A stretch of DNA of 41,785 nucleotides from Chloroflexota bacterium. Its GTDB lineage: Bacteria > Chloroflexota > Anaerolineae > B4-G1. Below, in pieces: positions 7,029 to 14,778 of this stretch. The first letter of the stretch is position 1. Each line of letters starts with the position of its first letter. The position numbers and the translations under genes are program-made. The notes under the pieces were generated by a model, which saw nothing but the letters and a program-made list of their open reading frames with translations, made no database searches and was not told where the DNA came from. The stretch spans positions 1 through 41,785 of the forward strand of contig JAAEPW010000529.1 of assembly GCA_024232355.1 (NCBI GenBank). Reading direction: 5' to 3'.

Positions 7029-7937
7029 CTACAACGCGCCAATTCCCTGAAGCACTTCTTTGGTCACATGGGGGATGTCGCCAAAGTTCTCCACCACGTG
7101 CACACCGACCTCTGTCAGCCGCTCCACCTTTCCCTCGCGGGTGCCGCGTCCGCCTTCAATGATCGCCCCGGCGTGAGAAAAGCGCGTGCCGCTCTTGGCA
7201 CCTTTCCCACCGATGTAGGCGACCACGGGCTTGGTCACCTTGCCCTGCTCGATCAGGTCGGCCACCTGCTCTTCCTGGCTGGTGCCGATCTCGCCGAACA
7301 TTACGACGGCCTTGGTATCCGGATCGTCCTGGAAAAGATGTACGATATTTGGCAGCGGCGACCCAACGATGGCATCGCCACCTACGTGAGCCAAAGTGGT
7401 CGCGCCGATGCCCTCTTGCGCCAAATAGTAGGCCATCGAGGACGTGATGCCGCCGGAGCGGGAACAGACGCCCACCGGCCCCGGGAAGAACCAGGAGCGC
7501 GCCGACATCGCCCGCCCGCCGATCATTCCCAATACTCCCTTGCCGGGGCTGAGCACGCCCAGCGTGTTGGGACCCACAAACCTGGCCCCGGCGCTGTCCG
7601 CCGCCTTTACGATCTCTAACACATCATAGATGGGGACGCGGTCGGGCACGATGACCAACAGCTTGACTCCCGCCGAAATCGCCTCCAATGCCGCGCCCCT
7701 CACCAATGGCGCGGGGATAAAGAGTACGCTGACGTCGATCTGTCCCAGCTTCTCCCTCGCCTCTTCGACGGTGTCAAAGACAGGCAGCCCCTCAACCTCC
7801 TGACCGCCCTTGCCCGGCGTCGCTCCGCCGACAATGTTGGTGCCATAATCCTTCATCAATTTGGCACGGGCACGCCCCTCGCGTCCCGTGATGCCCTGCA
7901 CGATCACTCGTTTGGTTTCGTCAATGAGAATAGCCAT
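7029..7937 (-). CDS. CoA ligase alpha subunit (SucD/CcsB-like)
   Basis: A 302-residue homologue of succinyl-CoA synthetase alpha. It has the CoA-binding Rossmann N-terminus (VIVQGITGREG), GPNTLGVLSPG in the middle, and the phosphohistidine site HAGAI with H near residue 255. The phosphorylated His relays phosphate between nucleotide and acyl-CoA. The ATG at 7937 follows the beta stop by one base and has a GGGGAAG ribosome binding site inside the beta gene. It is about the size of SucD and slightly shorter than CcsB. Together with the beta subunit it could be a succinyl-, citryl-, malyl- or ADP-forming acyl-CoA synthetase; the adjacent lyase-like gene favours citryl-CoA. Confidence 0.85.
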   Translation of the reverse strand: MAILIDETKRVIVQGITGREGRARAKLMKDYGTNIVGGATPGKGGQEVEGLPVFDTVEEAREKLGQIDVSVLFIPAPLVRGAALEAISAGVKLLVIVPDRVPIYDVLEIVKAADSAGARFVGPNTLGVLSPGKGVLGMIGGRAMSARSWFFPGPVGVCSRSGGITSSMAYYLAQEGIGATTLAHVGGDAIVGSPLPNIVHLFQDDPDTKAVVMFGEIGTSQEEQVADLIEQGKVTKPVVAYIGGKGAKSGTRFSHAGAIIEGGRGTREGKVERLTEVGVHVVENFGDIPHVTKEVLQGIGAL

Positions 7938-7938
7938 T

Positions 7939-9489
7939 TTACTGCTTCCCCTCCCGATACTCGTCCAACCCCGGTATCGGCAAATCCACGTATCCTCCGC
8001 CCGCCCCCTGAAAGTAGCACGCCACGTCACAGGCCAGGCACTCGATGCAACGACCTTTCTTGGCTTCTTCCCGCGTAATATTCAGCTCCGGACAGCCCTT
8101 TTCGTTGAGTGAGAGGATCTGCGGCACGCACTCTTCCACGCAGACCTTGTTCTCACAACCGGCGCAAACGGCATGGTCAAAGATCACCGTGCCGTCGGTC
8201 ACCGTCTCAAAAGTGTAGGGTTGCTTTGCCACTGGCTTTGTGCGTCCCTGGGGCTTTTCGGCCAGGGGCGTATACTCGTCTACCAATGCCTTGAGCCGCT
8301 GCGCGCAAAAGTGCGGGGAATCGTCCTTCTTGTACCCCACTACCGGCGCTGGAACCCGACCGTTGACTTGCTCCAGAATCTCTACCGCCTTGTCCTCGGC
8401 GTTGCCGCCCAGCCGGACAACGGTCGGCACGTTCAGCGATTCCTCCAGGAATGCCTTGACCAACCCACGGGCCGAGTGGAACTGTTCTTGGCTAGCGACA
8501 CCCGATCCGGAACCAAAATAGCCGTCGATCGGCCCTTGGCTAAGGATGATGCGGGCCGCCCGGTAGACCTTGCTGGCTGGGGGATTGCCCGACGTGTCCA
8601 CAAAGTTGGCGATGCGGAACCCCTCGTTGCTCACCGCATCCATACTCATCATCGAGCCGCCACCACCCGCGCCATGGAACCCGACGACACCCTCATCCTT
8701 TTGAAAATCATCCACCATCTGGATAAAGTAAAACGTACCCCGATAGTCACCCGCCTCGACAGCATAAGCGATGCGCTCCAGGTCCGTCTGTGGGCGGTCC
8801 AGCTCGCGTGCGAACGTGATGCCCAAGTCCTTGTGGCGAAAAACGGCGTAATCGTCCACCGTGACGCGGCAGTCGGCGGCCAGCAGCTTGCCGTCGGACG
8901 TCACCACCAACGGGTTGATTTCAGCGGAGCGGGCCTCCCAGGTGCGGGCCACGCGGTACAGCTTTACTAATAACCCGGCCAGATCTCGCTGCAAACGGCC
9001 GTGGATGCCCGTGCGGCGCACCAGGTTGCGGGCCTCATAATCCCGCAAGCCATGATCAATGTCCACCACTATGCTGGCGACGGCGTCCGGGTGCTCTTCG
9101 GCGATCTCTTCGATGCCGGTGCCCCCGACGCTGGAGAACATGATCACCGGTGCCCGTTCCCGGTCGCTGACGATGATGCCAGTGTAGAACTCGCGCTCGA
9201 TGGACAGTTTTTGCTCGACCATCACCTTGTCCACGGTGAAACCGCCCACCTGCATCCCTAGGATGTCGGCAGCAGCTTGTGCCGCCTCGTCAGGTGTCTC
9301 GGCGAAACGAATGCCGCCCAGGCTGGCCCGACCGGTCACCCAGGCTTGCATCTTGACCACAACCGGTCCACCAATCTCGGTTGCGATCTCCCGCACCTCG
9401 TCAGGTGTGCTAACCACCTGACCTGGCGGGATCGGAATACCCTTTTGCGCTAAAAGCGCCTTGCCTTGATATTCGTGTAAGCGTGCCAT
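7939..9489 (-). CDS. CoA ligase beta subunit fused to a 2[4Fe-4S] ferredoxin domain
   Basis: A 516-residue protein. Residues 1 to about 400 are the succinyl/citryl-CoA synthetase beta subunit: an N-terminal ATP-grasp (HEYQGKALLAQKGI), SAEINPL, then the CoA-ligase domain with GFHGAGGGGS and GYFGSGSG. The early segment QAWVTGRASLGG departs from the usual SucC QVHAGGRGKAGG. From about residue 425 a ferredoxin-like domain is added, with C442, C445, C450, C454 and C481, C484, C487, C491 as ligands for two clusters. Normal SucC (about 390 residues) and CcsA lack it. The start at 9489 has an AGGAGA ribosome binding site and the family N-terminus MARLHEYQ. It heads a run with the alpha subunit and the lyase. 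The redox role of the tail is unknown. Confidence 0.85.
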   Translation of the reverse strand: MARLHEYQGKALLAQKGIPIPPGQVVSTPDEVREIATEIGGPVVVKMQAWVTGRASLGGIRFAETPDEAAQAAADILGMQVGGFTVDKVMVEQKLSIEREFYTGIIVSDRERAPVIMFSSVGGTGIEEIAEEHPDAVASIVVDIDHGLRDYEARNLVRRTGIHGRLQRDLAGLLVKLYRVARTWEARSAEINPLVVTSDGKLLAADCRVTVDDYAVFRHKDLGITFARELDRPQTDLERIAYAVEAGDYRGTFYFIQMVDDFQKDEGVVGFHGAGGGGSMMSMDAVSNEGFRIANFVDTSGNPPASKVYRAARIILSQGPIDGYFGSGSGVASQEQFHSARGLVKAFLEESLNVPTVVRLGGNAEDKAVEILEQVNGRVPAPVVGYKKDDSPHFCAQRLKALVDEYTPLAEKPQGRTKPVAKQPYTFETVTDGTVIFDHAVCAGCENKVCVEECVPQILSLNEKGCPELNITREEAKKGRCIECLACDVACYFQGAGGGYVDLPIPGLDEYREGKQ

Positions 9490-9530
9490 ACTTCTCCTTG
9501 TAATTTTTGATCGGTCAAATCTGCGCCGGA

Positions 9531-9559
9531 AGGATACCACAAGTCACCTCAAGTTGCAA
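9531..9559 (-). promoter_or_regulatory. promoter of the CoA-ligase operon
   Basis: On the minus strand TTGCAA (9554-9559) and TATCCT (complement of 9531-9536) are spaced by 17 bp, about 42 bp ahead of the beta-subunit ATG and just after the lipoprotein terminator. Confidence 0.5.
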
Positions 9560-9578
9560 CCCCCACACCACAAAAAAA

Positions 9579-9605
9579 GCGACTCTCCCATCGAGGGAGA
9601 GTCGC
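9579..9605 (-). terminator. terminator of the lipoprotein gene
   Basis: An 11-bp perfect stem (GCGACTCTCCC with its complement) has a 5-nt loop and is followed on the minus strand by seven T residues. It separates the lipoprotein from the CoA-ligase operon. Confidence 0.85.
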
Positions 9606-9628
9606 TGTGTGCTTGGAGGCACTAGTTT

Positions 9629-10309
9629 CTATGGTTTGAGCACCATCAAATTATCGAAATGAACCTCAGTCATCACATCTTCATAGGTCGTGGCAGTCAA
9701 AGCAACATCTCCAGACGCAAACGTGCTGTCCTCGACCGACCCCAAGCGCTGCCCGTTGACGAACAATTCCAGAGTCGAGCCATTGCATATTGCCCGAATG
9801 CGGTTCGTCGCATTCCCCTGGTTGATGGCGTCCGATTCTGTCCAATCAATGAGGGCTGTAAATTCCCCATTTGCGGCTTTGGCGATACTGTAAAAACCAT
9901 CTCCCGAGATGCGCAGGTAGTAACCATAGCCATCAGCACTTCCCTGCTCTCGGCACGCCACTCCGTACGCATTGTTACTCTCAGGGCCAGCCGCAACTTG
10001 GGTAGCATCCACTTCGATGATGACATTGTCGAACGAACGATTGGCCACTCCCCACATCAGGGTTTCTATCTTGGTAGAGGTTACAAAGTACGCACCATCT
10101 TTGTAACCCACGTCACCATCATCATACTCTCCAACTTCCCAACCAGAGCCCGAGTTGCCAAAGTCATCCTGAAAAAGAACTTGTTCTGGCGGCGGAGGTG
10201 GATCTACCGGATCAGTCCCTCCTCCTCCTCCAGGCACCAGATTGCTGCAAGTACATGCCATTGCTGCCATCGCCAACACCACGAACACACCAAGAACTTT
10301 TTTATCCAT
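9629..10309 (-). CDS. predicted lipoprotein with a concanavalin/DUF1080-like domain
   Basis: A 226-residue exported lipoprotein. The N-terminus is a basic signal peptide ending in a lipobox-like AMAC with C19 as the lipidated residue. A Gly-rich and Pro-rich spacer follows. The rest begins with LFQDDFGNSGSGWEVGEYDD and ends with VHFDNLMVLKP; this start-and-end pattern (a 'DDF...W' opening, 'FDNL' close) is seen in beta-sandwich laminin-G/DUF1080-type glycan-binding domains. It is probably a surface glycan-binding or adhesion protein. The ribosome binding site is AAAGGAGAA and the start is 10309. A -10-like TATAAT lies on the minus strand at 10406-10411, but its -35 is weak. Confidence 0.78.
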   Translation of the reverse strand: MDKKVLGVFVVLAMAAMACTCSNLVPGGGGGTDPVDPPPPPEQVLFQDDFGNSGSGWEVGEYDDGDVGYKDGAYFVTSTKIETLMWGVANRSFDNVIIEVDATQVAAGPESNNAYGVACREQGSADGYGYYLRISGDGFYSIAKAANGEFTALIDWTESDAINQGNATNRIRAICNGSTLELFVNGQRLGSVEDSTFASGDVALTATTYEDVMTEVHFDNLMVLKP

Positions 10310-10618
10310 TGCTCTATTCTCCTTTTTCTTTCTGTGATTGATTAGGAACACTTGTCAATTCTGTTATCGTGAATCTCAGCTCTGCATCCTTCACTACCTG
10401 ATAACATTATACCCCATCAACCTTCCAAACGCCTTACAAAACGTGGTATTGACCTTCCAAAAACCTTCCAAATTACACTTGATGCCAGACACTCGAATCT
10501 TGGCACTCGAAAAAATCAGCGGATTGATCAGATTCAGCGGATATTGTCTATCCCAGACGATCCGGAACCACCGAGGAACCCTTTGTCGACAAAATCCTTG
10601 TACAAAAAGCCAGAATTT

Positions 10619-10781
10619 TGTAGGATGGTACTGGTTCAGTTGAATGGGATTACGATGTAGACGAGGTTTCCATACCTCGTAGAGCCTTACGCGCATGGAA
10701 AGCGCGGCTACAAGCTCAATTTCGAGCCACAACAGACTATTCTCTAAAAATCCCACCCAACTGAACCAGTGCCTGTAGGAT
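10619..10781. mobile_element. MITE with 25-bp terminal inverted repeats and 8-bp target duplication
   Basis: The element spans 10627-10773 (147 bp). Its ends, GGTACTGGTTCAGTTG at 10627 and the inverse of the same sequence ending at 10773, match in 22 of 25 positions (10627-10651 against 10749-10773). It is flanked on both sides by the same 8-bp sequence TGTAGGAT (10619-10626 and 10774-10781), a target site duplication. It has no transposase, so it must be mobilised in trans. The 8-bp duplication limits which transposase families could move it. Confidence 0.82.
10656..10712. repeat. hairpin repeat TGTAG...CTACA, copy 1
   Basis: A 57-bp segment inside the MITE, bounded by TGTAG and CTACA, contains GAGGTTTCCATACCTC and GGAAAGCGCGGCTACA. 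A related copy lies at 41501-41546, where the shared part GGAAAGCGCGGCTACA reads on the opposite strand. Confidence 0.6.
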
Positions 10782-10826
10782 AGGTCCTAACAAATCCGCC
10801 GACTCGGATTACAGTTTAGCAGTGAT

Positions 10827-12611
10827 TCAAACTGTCGTCAATCCCAACCGTGCGCGCTCTTCTTCGATCACATCTTCGTCCAGCTTTGTGAACAACGGTT
10901 TAGACTGGCGCAACGCCTGGCCGGGCGGCAGCCGACTAGCCTTCCACTCGCCCGTCGCGCTGCTGCTGTCATAGCACAATGCCTCGTGGACTCGCCCTTC
11001 GTCCTCCTCAAAGGTCTCCACGTAGGATCGTCCAAACAGAGAACCTTCATAGCCCAAATACTGGTGCAATCGTTCGGACGTAAAGGGCACAAATGGGGCA
11101 AAAAGAACCTTGAGCGAGTCGATGACCTTGAGTGCTACATAAATCGTCGTACCGGCCGCCTCGTGGCTCTCTTTGATCTGGAACCAGGGCGCTTTTTCAT
11201 CCAGGTAGCGGTTGGCCTCGCGAGCTAACGCCATCACCTCGCTCAATGCACTGCGGAACTTGCACCGGGCAATCAACTGGCCGATGGGTTCGAACCCTTC
11301 CTCGATCTTGGTCAAGAGCTGCGTGTCCACATCTTCTAGCGTCCCTGGGGTGGGCACCTGGCCGTCGAAACGCTTGTAGGCAAAGGTCAGCGCGCGGTTG
11401 ACCAGGTTACCCCAAGTGGCCACCAGTTCGTCGTTGTTGCGGTGTAAAAAACCCTCCCACAGCCAGTCGGTATCCCGCGTATCCGGCATCGCCATAGTCA
11501 GATAATAGCGCAGCGCGTCAGGCTCATACCGGTCGAGCGCCTCGTCCATCCACACGGCCCAATTGCGACTGCCCGAGATTTTCTGTCCTTCCAGGTTCAT
11601 AAACTCGTTGGCTGGCACATCATAGGGCAGGTTGAGTTTTTTACCATCCCCATCCTCATAAATTCGCTCCACCCCCATCAGCTCTGCCGGCCAGATGACA
11701 GCGTGGAAAGGAATATTGTCCTTGCCGATAAAGTAAAGCGTCTTGGCCGCCGAATCATACCACCAGTCCTTCCATGTCTCTGGCGTTCCTTGGTTACGCG
11801 CCCATTCAATACTGGCCGAAAAGTACCCGATAACGGCCTCGAACCAAACGTAAAGGCACTTTTTCTCCCATCCAGGCACGGGGACCGGCACGCCCCACTC
11901 CAGATCACGGGTGATGGGCCTGCCCTTCAACCCCTCGCCTACGTAGCGACGGGCAAAGTTGATCACGTTGGGCCGCCAATGCTCTTTGCCCTGCTGCAGC
12001 CACTCGGCCAAACCAACATCGGCCAACTCGGGCAAATCGAGGAAAAAGTGCTCCGTCTCGCGGACCACGGGCGTGCTGCCGTCCACCTTACTGCGTGGGT
12101 CGATCAATTCTTGGGGATCCAACAGCGTGTTACACTGGTCGCATTGATCGCCTCGAGCAGATTCGTAACCGCAGATTGGGCACGTACCTTCCACGTAACG
12201 GTCGGGCAGAAAACGTCCCTGCGCCTCTGAATACATCTGTTCCTGAATTTTCTTGTAGAGATACTCTTTTTCCAGCAACATTGAAAAGATATCTTGGGCA
12301 ACAGAATGATGATTCTCGGTGTCTGTGTGGGTAAAAAGATCATAGCTGATACCCAAACGCTGGAACAGTTCCAGGAAACCGTGATGAAAGTGTTCAAAGA
12401 TCTCACGGGGAGACTTGTCCTCTTTATCTGCAACTACCGTAATGGGGGTGCCGTGCGAATCAGACCCGGAAACCATCAGCACATGATCACCCGCCAGTCG
12501 GTGGTAGCGAGCACAAATATCTCCGGGAAGATGCGAGCCAGTGACGTTTCCGGCGTGGATTTTGGCACTGGCATAAGGCCAGGCGATAGCGACGAGAACG
12601 TGTTCAGACAT
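10827..12611 (-). CDS. metG: methionine--tRNA ligase
   Basis: A 594-residue class I aminoacyl-tRNA synthetase that charges tRNA-Met. The Rossmann signature near the N-terminus reads KIHAGN (17-22) where HIGH-type sequence is usual. A four-cysteine zinc knuckle follows (C144, C147, C157, C160), and the second signature is KISGS at 344-348 instead of KMSKS. FIGKDNIPFHAVIWPAEL and WVPV-type core segments are family-typical. It ends after the anticodon-binding helical domain and lacks the C-terminal tRNA-binding (Trbp111) domain. The start at 12611 has a strong AAGGAGG ribosome binding site, and the 52-residue upstream in-frame extension is not family-like. It is monocistronic, following the sigA terminator. 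Confidence 0.95.
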   Translation of the reverse strand: MSEHVLVAIAWPYASAKIHAGNVTGSHLPGDICARYHRLAGDHVLMVSGSDSHGTPITVVADKEDKSPREIFEHFHHGFLELFQRLGISYDLFTHTDTENHHSVAQDIFSMLLEKEYLYKKIQEQMYSEAQGRFLPDRYVEGTCPICGYESARGDQCDQCNTLLDPQELIDPRSKVDGSTPVVRETEHFFLDLPELADVGLAEWLQQGKEHWRPNVINFARRYVGEGLKGRPITRDLEWGVPVPVPGWEKKCLYVWFEAVIGYFSASIEWARNQGTPETWKDWWYDSAAKTLYFIGKDNIPFHAVIWPAELMGVERIYEDGDGKKLNLPYDVPANEFMNLEGQKISGSRNWAVWMDEALDRYEPDALRYYLTMAMPDTRDTDWLWEGFLHRNNDELVATWGNLVNRALTFAYKRFDGQVPTPGTLEDVDTQLLTKIEEGFEPIGQLIARCKFRSALSEVMALAREANRYLDEKAPWFQIKESHEAAGTTIYVALKVIDSLKVLFAPFVPFTSERLHQYLGYEGSLFGRSYVETFEEDEGRVHEALCYDSSSATGEWKASRLPPGQALRQSKPLFTKLDEDVIEEERARLGLTTV

Positions 12612-12667
12612 GATTTCCTCCTTAAAATGCGTGATCCGTATTGTAACACATGGCCTTACAAACGAAA

Positions 12668-12688
12668 ACCGCCAGCGAGGCTGGCGGT
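12668..12688 (-). terminator. terminator of the yceD-sigA operon
   Basis: A 9-bp stem ACCGCCAGC/GCTGGCGGT with a 3-nt loop is followed on the minus strand by TTTTCGTTTG. It lies about 110 nt past the sigA stop and directly ahead of the metG promoter region. Confidence 0.75.
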
Positions 12689-12800
12689 GTCTTGCCGTGA
12701 GGCCGGATGCGTTCAACGGCCTATCGCGAACAGAGAGCCCCCTCTCTTGCCCGCCACGGCAGGTCACACATCATCATAATAAAGCGATAGAATACCATTG

Positions 12801-13958
12801 TTATCCCAAATAGCCCCGCAACTCGCGGCTGCGGCGTGGGTGGCGCAAGCGGCGCAATGCCCGGCCCTCGATCTGCCGGATGCGCTCTCGCGTGAGTCCA
12901 AATTTTTGACCAACTTCTTCCAAGGTATAACTGCGCCCATTGACGAGCCCAAAACGGAGTCGCAGGATGCGGGCCTCACGTGGATTTAGTGTAGCCAGCA
13001 TCTCTTCGATCTTTTCCCCAAGCAAGTACCGGTAGGCACTCTGCGTCGGCGTGGGAGTCGCGTCGTCCTCAATGAAACTCCCCAGTTCACTGTCTTCTTC
13101 TTCCCCGACCGGTTGCTCCAAGCTTAGGGGCCGCCAAGAGACCCTGAGCATCCATTGCACCTTGCGCGGCTCCATCTCCATCTCGTTCGCGATTTCTTCA
13201 GGCGTTGGCCGACGCCCATATTCTTGCTCTAACGATCGAGCCGTGTTATAGAGCCGGCGGATACGATCAGACATATGAACGGGTACACGGATCGTCCGCC
13301 CTTGATCAGCAATCGCCCGCGTGATCGTCTGTCGGATCCACCAAGTGGCATACGTACTGAAGCGATAACCACGGGTGACGTCAAACTTTTCCACCGCTTT
13401 CATCAGGCCCAAGTTCCCTTCCTGAATCAGATCCAGGAACGGTACACCTCGTCCCATGTATTTTTTGGCAATGCTGACCACTAGGCGAGTATTGGCCTTG
13501 ATCAGATGCTCGCGTGCAGTCAGCCCTTCCCTGATTTGTGATTCCAACTCTTGCCGTCTCACAGGATCAGAGCCATCGTTGCTCAACGTCTTTCGAGCGC
13601 CACGGCCTGCTACGATAGTCTTGGCCAGCCGCACTTCCTCTTCGATTCTCAAAAGGGGTACGCGAGCCATCTCCCGAAGATACAACCCCACCGTATCGTC
13701 ACTGGCAATTCCATTCAGATCGTAGCCTTTGCCATTGTTCGCATCGGTCCCTCTAGTGCCTGGCTGCGAATCTTGATCAACTCCTGTGCCAATCTTGTCA
13801 TTGTCATACACTTCAATGCCTGCATTGTGCAACAAGATAAACACTTCATCCAATTGATCCACGGTTTCTTCGGCCTCTGGCAACAGGTCCAAGATATCAT
13901 CCGTAGTCAGGTATCCCTGAATTTCTGCTTTGTCAAATAGTTCCCCAACTACATCCAT
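12801..13958 (-). CDS. sigA: principal RNA polymerase sigma factor (RpoD/SigA type)
   Basis: A 385-residue group 1/2 sigma-70. Residues 1-50 resemble the C-terminal part of region 1.1 ([18 protein letters not shown]). Region 1.2 is at about 87-110 ([17 protein letters not shown]) and region 2 at 152-229 with [18 protein letters not shown] and the -10 recognition helix. Region 3 is at about 230-300. Region 4 is at 322-385, with [18 protein letters not shown] and the helix-turn-helix [11 protein letters not shown]. The length and the presence of 1.2, 2, 3 and 4 support the vegetative factor, consistent with the near-consensus promoters nearby. It starts 7 nt after yceD ends. It could be a second RpoD paralogue; other copies outside the window cannot be excluded. 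Confidence 0.92.
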   Translation of the reverse strand: MDVVGELFDKAEIQGYLTTDDILDLLPEAEETVDQLDEVFILLHNAGIEVYDNDKIGTGVDQDSQPGTRGTDANNGKGYDLNGIASDDTVGLYLREMARVPLLRIEEEVRLAKTIVAGRGARKTLSNDGSDPVRRQELESQIREGLTAREHLIKANTRLVVSIAKKYMGRGVPFLDLIQEGNLGLMKAVEKFDVTRGYRFSTYATWWIRQTITRAIADQGRTIRVPVHMSDRIRRLYNTARSLEQEYGRRPTPEEIANEMEMEPRKVQWMLRVSWRPLSLEQPVGEEEDSELGSFIEDDATPTPTQSAYRYLLGEKIEEMLATLNPREARILRLRFGLVNGRSYTLEEVGQKFGLTRERIRQIEGRALRRLRHPRRSRELRGYLG

Positions 13959-13965
13959 AAGTCTC

Positions 13966-14460
13966 CTAATCCAATAGGTCTTTCAATAACGCCAATCGGG
14001 GATTAACCTTTTCATGAGCGCACGCACACGGCTCAAGATCAAGGTTTGCGCCACATTGTGGACATAGTCCTCCACAATTAGAGTGACAGAGAGGTTTCAC
14101 CGGGACAGTTATCCAAGTTTGTTCACGCAGCAGGGGAGTTAGATTGAGCCAGTTGTCATCCTCCAAAGCATAGGTTCCATCTGGCTCGGAATCCTCTATT
14201 TCCGACAATCGAAATATCTCTTCTAAATCCACAGCAATGGAGAAAACAAAGGGCTTTAAACAACGAACACACGCTAGCCCCAACTGCGATTCTACTGTAC
14301 CTTGAACCAGCAAGCCATCCTGCACTCGAATTGCTTGGACAGGTCCACGAAGAAAATCCACCTCTAGATCAGTTAGGTGTTGAGGCCCGGTATCTATATT
14401 TAGGGTAAGTGATGTGCCAAGCCGGGCTTGAACAAGAACCGAAACGTCGAAACGAATCAT
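13966..14460 (-). CDS. yceD: YceD/DUF177 family rRNA-accumulation protein
   Basis: A 164-residue protein of the DUF177 family, linked in E. coli and plants to 23S rRNA accumulation. Diagnostic metal-binding cysteines are present: CVRC at C64/C67, and C125, C129, C133 and C136 (LCPQCGANL), followed by CAC at 145-147. In most bacteria rpmF (L32) follows directly; here the next gene after 7 nt is the sigma factor and no L32 fits between. It is the first gene of the operon behind an unusually good promoter and a 170-nt leader. Confidence 0.88.
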   Translation of the reverse strand: MIRFDVSVLVQARLGTSLTLNIDTGPQHLTDLEVDFLRGPVQAIRVQDGLLVQGTVESQLGLACVRCLKPFVFSIAVDLEEIFRLSEIEDSEPDGTYALEDDNWLNLTPLLREQTWITVPVKPLCHSNCGGLCPQCGANLDLEPCACAHEKVNPRLALLKDLLD

Positions 14461-14555
14461 AATAGACTTTGGAGGGCCTCCACGGCCACCTTCTGGTTCC
14501 CCGTCCCTAGTGCCGACCTAGCGAGGCTTTCAGCGGCTGCCAAGAAACAACTTTT

Positions 14556-14619
14556 GAAAAAGACCCAAAACCCGTCAAGCCGTTTCTTTCACTATGAAGA
14601 ACTCTGCAAGGGTTTTGGG
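14556..14619 (-). promoter_or_regulatory. attenuator-like hairpin in the yceD-sigA leader
   Basis: On the minus-strand transcript CCCAAAACCC (complement of 14610-14619) can pair perfectly with GGGTTTTGGG (complement of 14564-14573). The 36-nt loop has its own imperfect stem. The pairing is followed at once by TCTTTTTC, as in an intrinsic terminator. It lies between the promoter and the yceD start, about 95 nt before the ATG. Confidence 0.55.
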
Positions 14620-14637
14620 GCGCTCACAAGTTAACGT

Positions 14638-14666
14638 ATTATAGCACAATCACCTCTTGTAGTCAA
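14638..14666 (-). promoter_or_regulatory. promoter of yceD-sigA
   Basis: On the minus strand TTGACT (complement of 14661-14666) and a perfect TATAAT (complement of 14638-14643), 17 bp apart, with TG-type sequence before the -10 (GTGCTATAAT). It is the closest to consensus in the window. Transcription would start near 14631. Confidence 0.8.
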
Positions 14667-14778
14667 GATTTTTATTATATGTATACATAAAATGGTATGA
14701 AACCGGTCAGAAACTCGTATTTGTCAGTAATTGCCAAAACCACCAAGTTGTGTTAAGGTCACAGTAGGAGAAATTGTT

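Larger units (their letters stand above)
10310..10826. other. intergenic region with MITE, otherwise non-coding
   Basis: This 517-bp gap between the lipoprotein and metG holds the MITE at 10619-10781. The remainder shows no recognisable gene. An open frame at 10394-10756 on the minus strand spans the transposon and is not credible. Confidence 0.6.
14461..14778. other. divergent regulatory region between yceD and rdgB
   Basis: No gene is seen in this 318-bp gap. It holds the yceD leader with its attenuator-like hairpin, the yceD-sigA promoter, and a perfect 12-bp palindrome TATGTATACATA at 14678-14689, between the promoter and rdgB. No clear rdgB promoter could be assigned. Confidence 0.6.

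Noticed and set aside
8173..8970. Open frame of 265 codons on the plus strand opposite the CoA-ligase beta gene
   Set aside because: Antisense of a conserved gene; no ribosome binding site or recognisable domain.
10394..10756. Open frame of 120 codons on the minus strand in the metG-lipoprotein gap
   Set aside because: It runs through the MITE, has no ribosome binding site and shows no family likeness.
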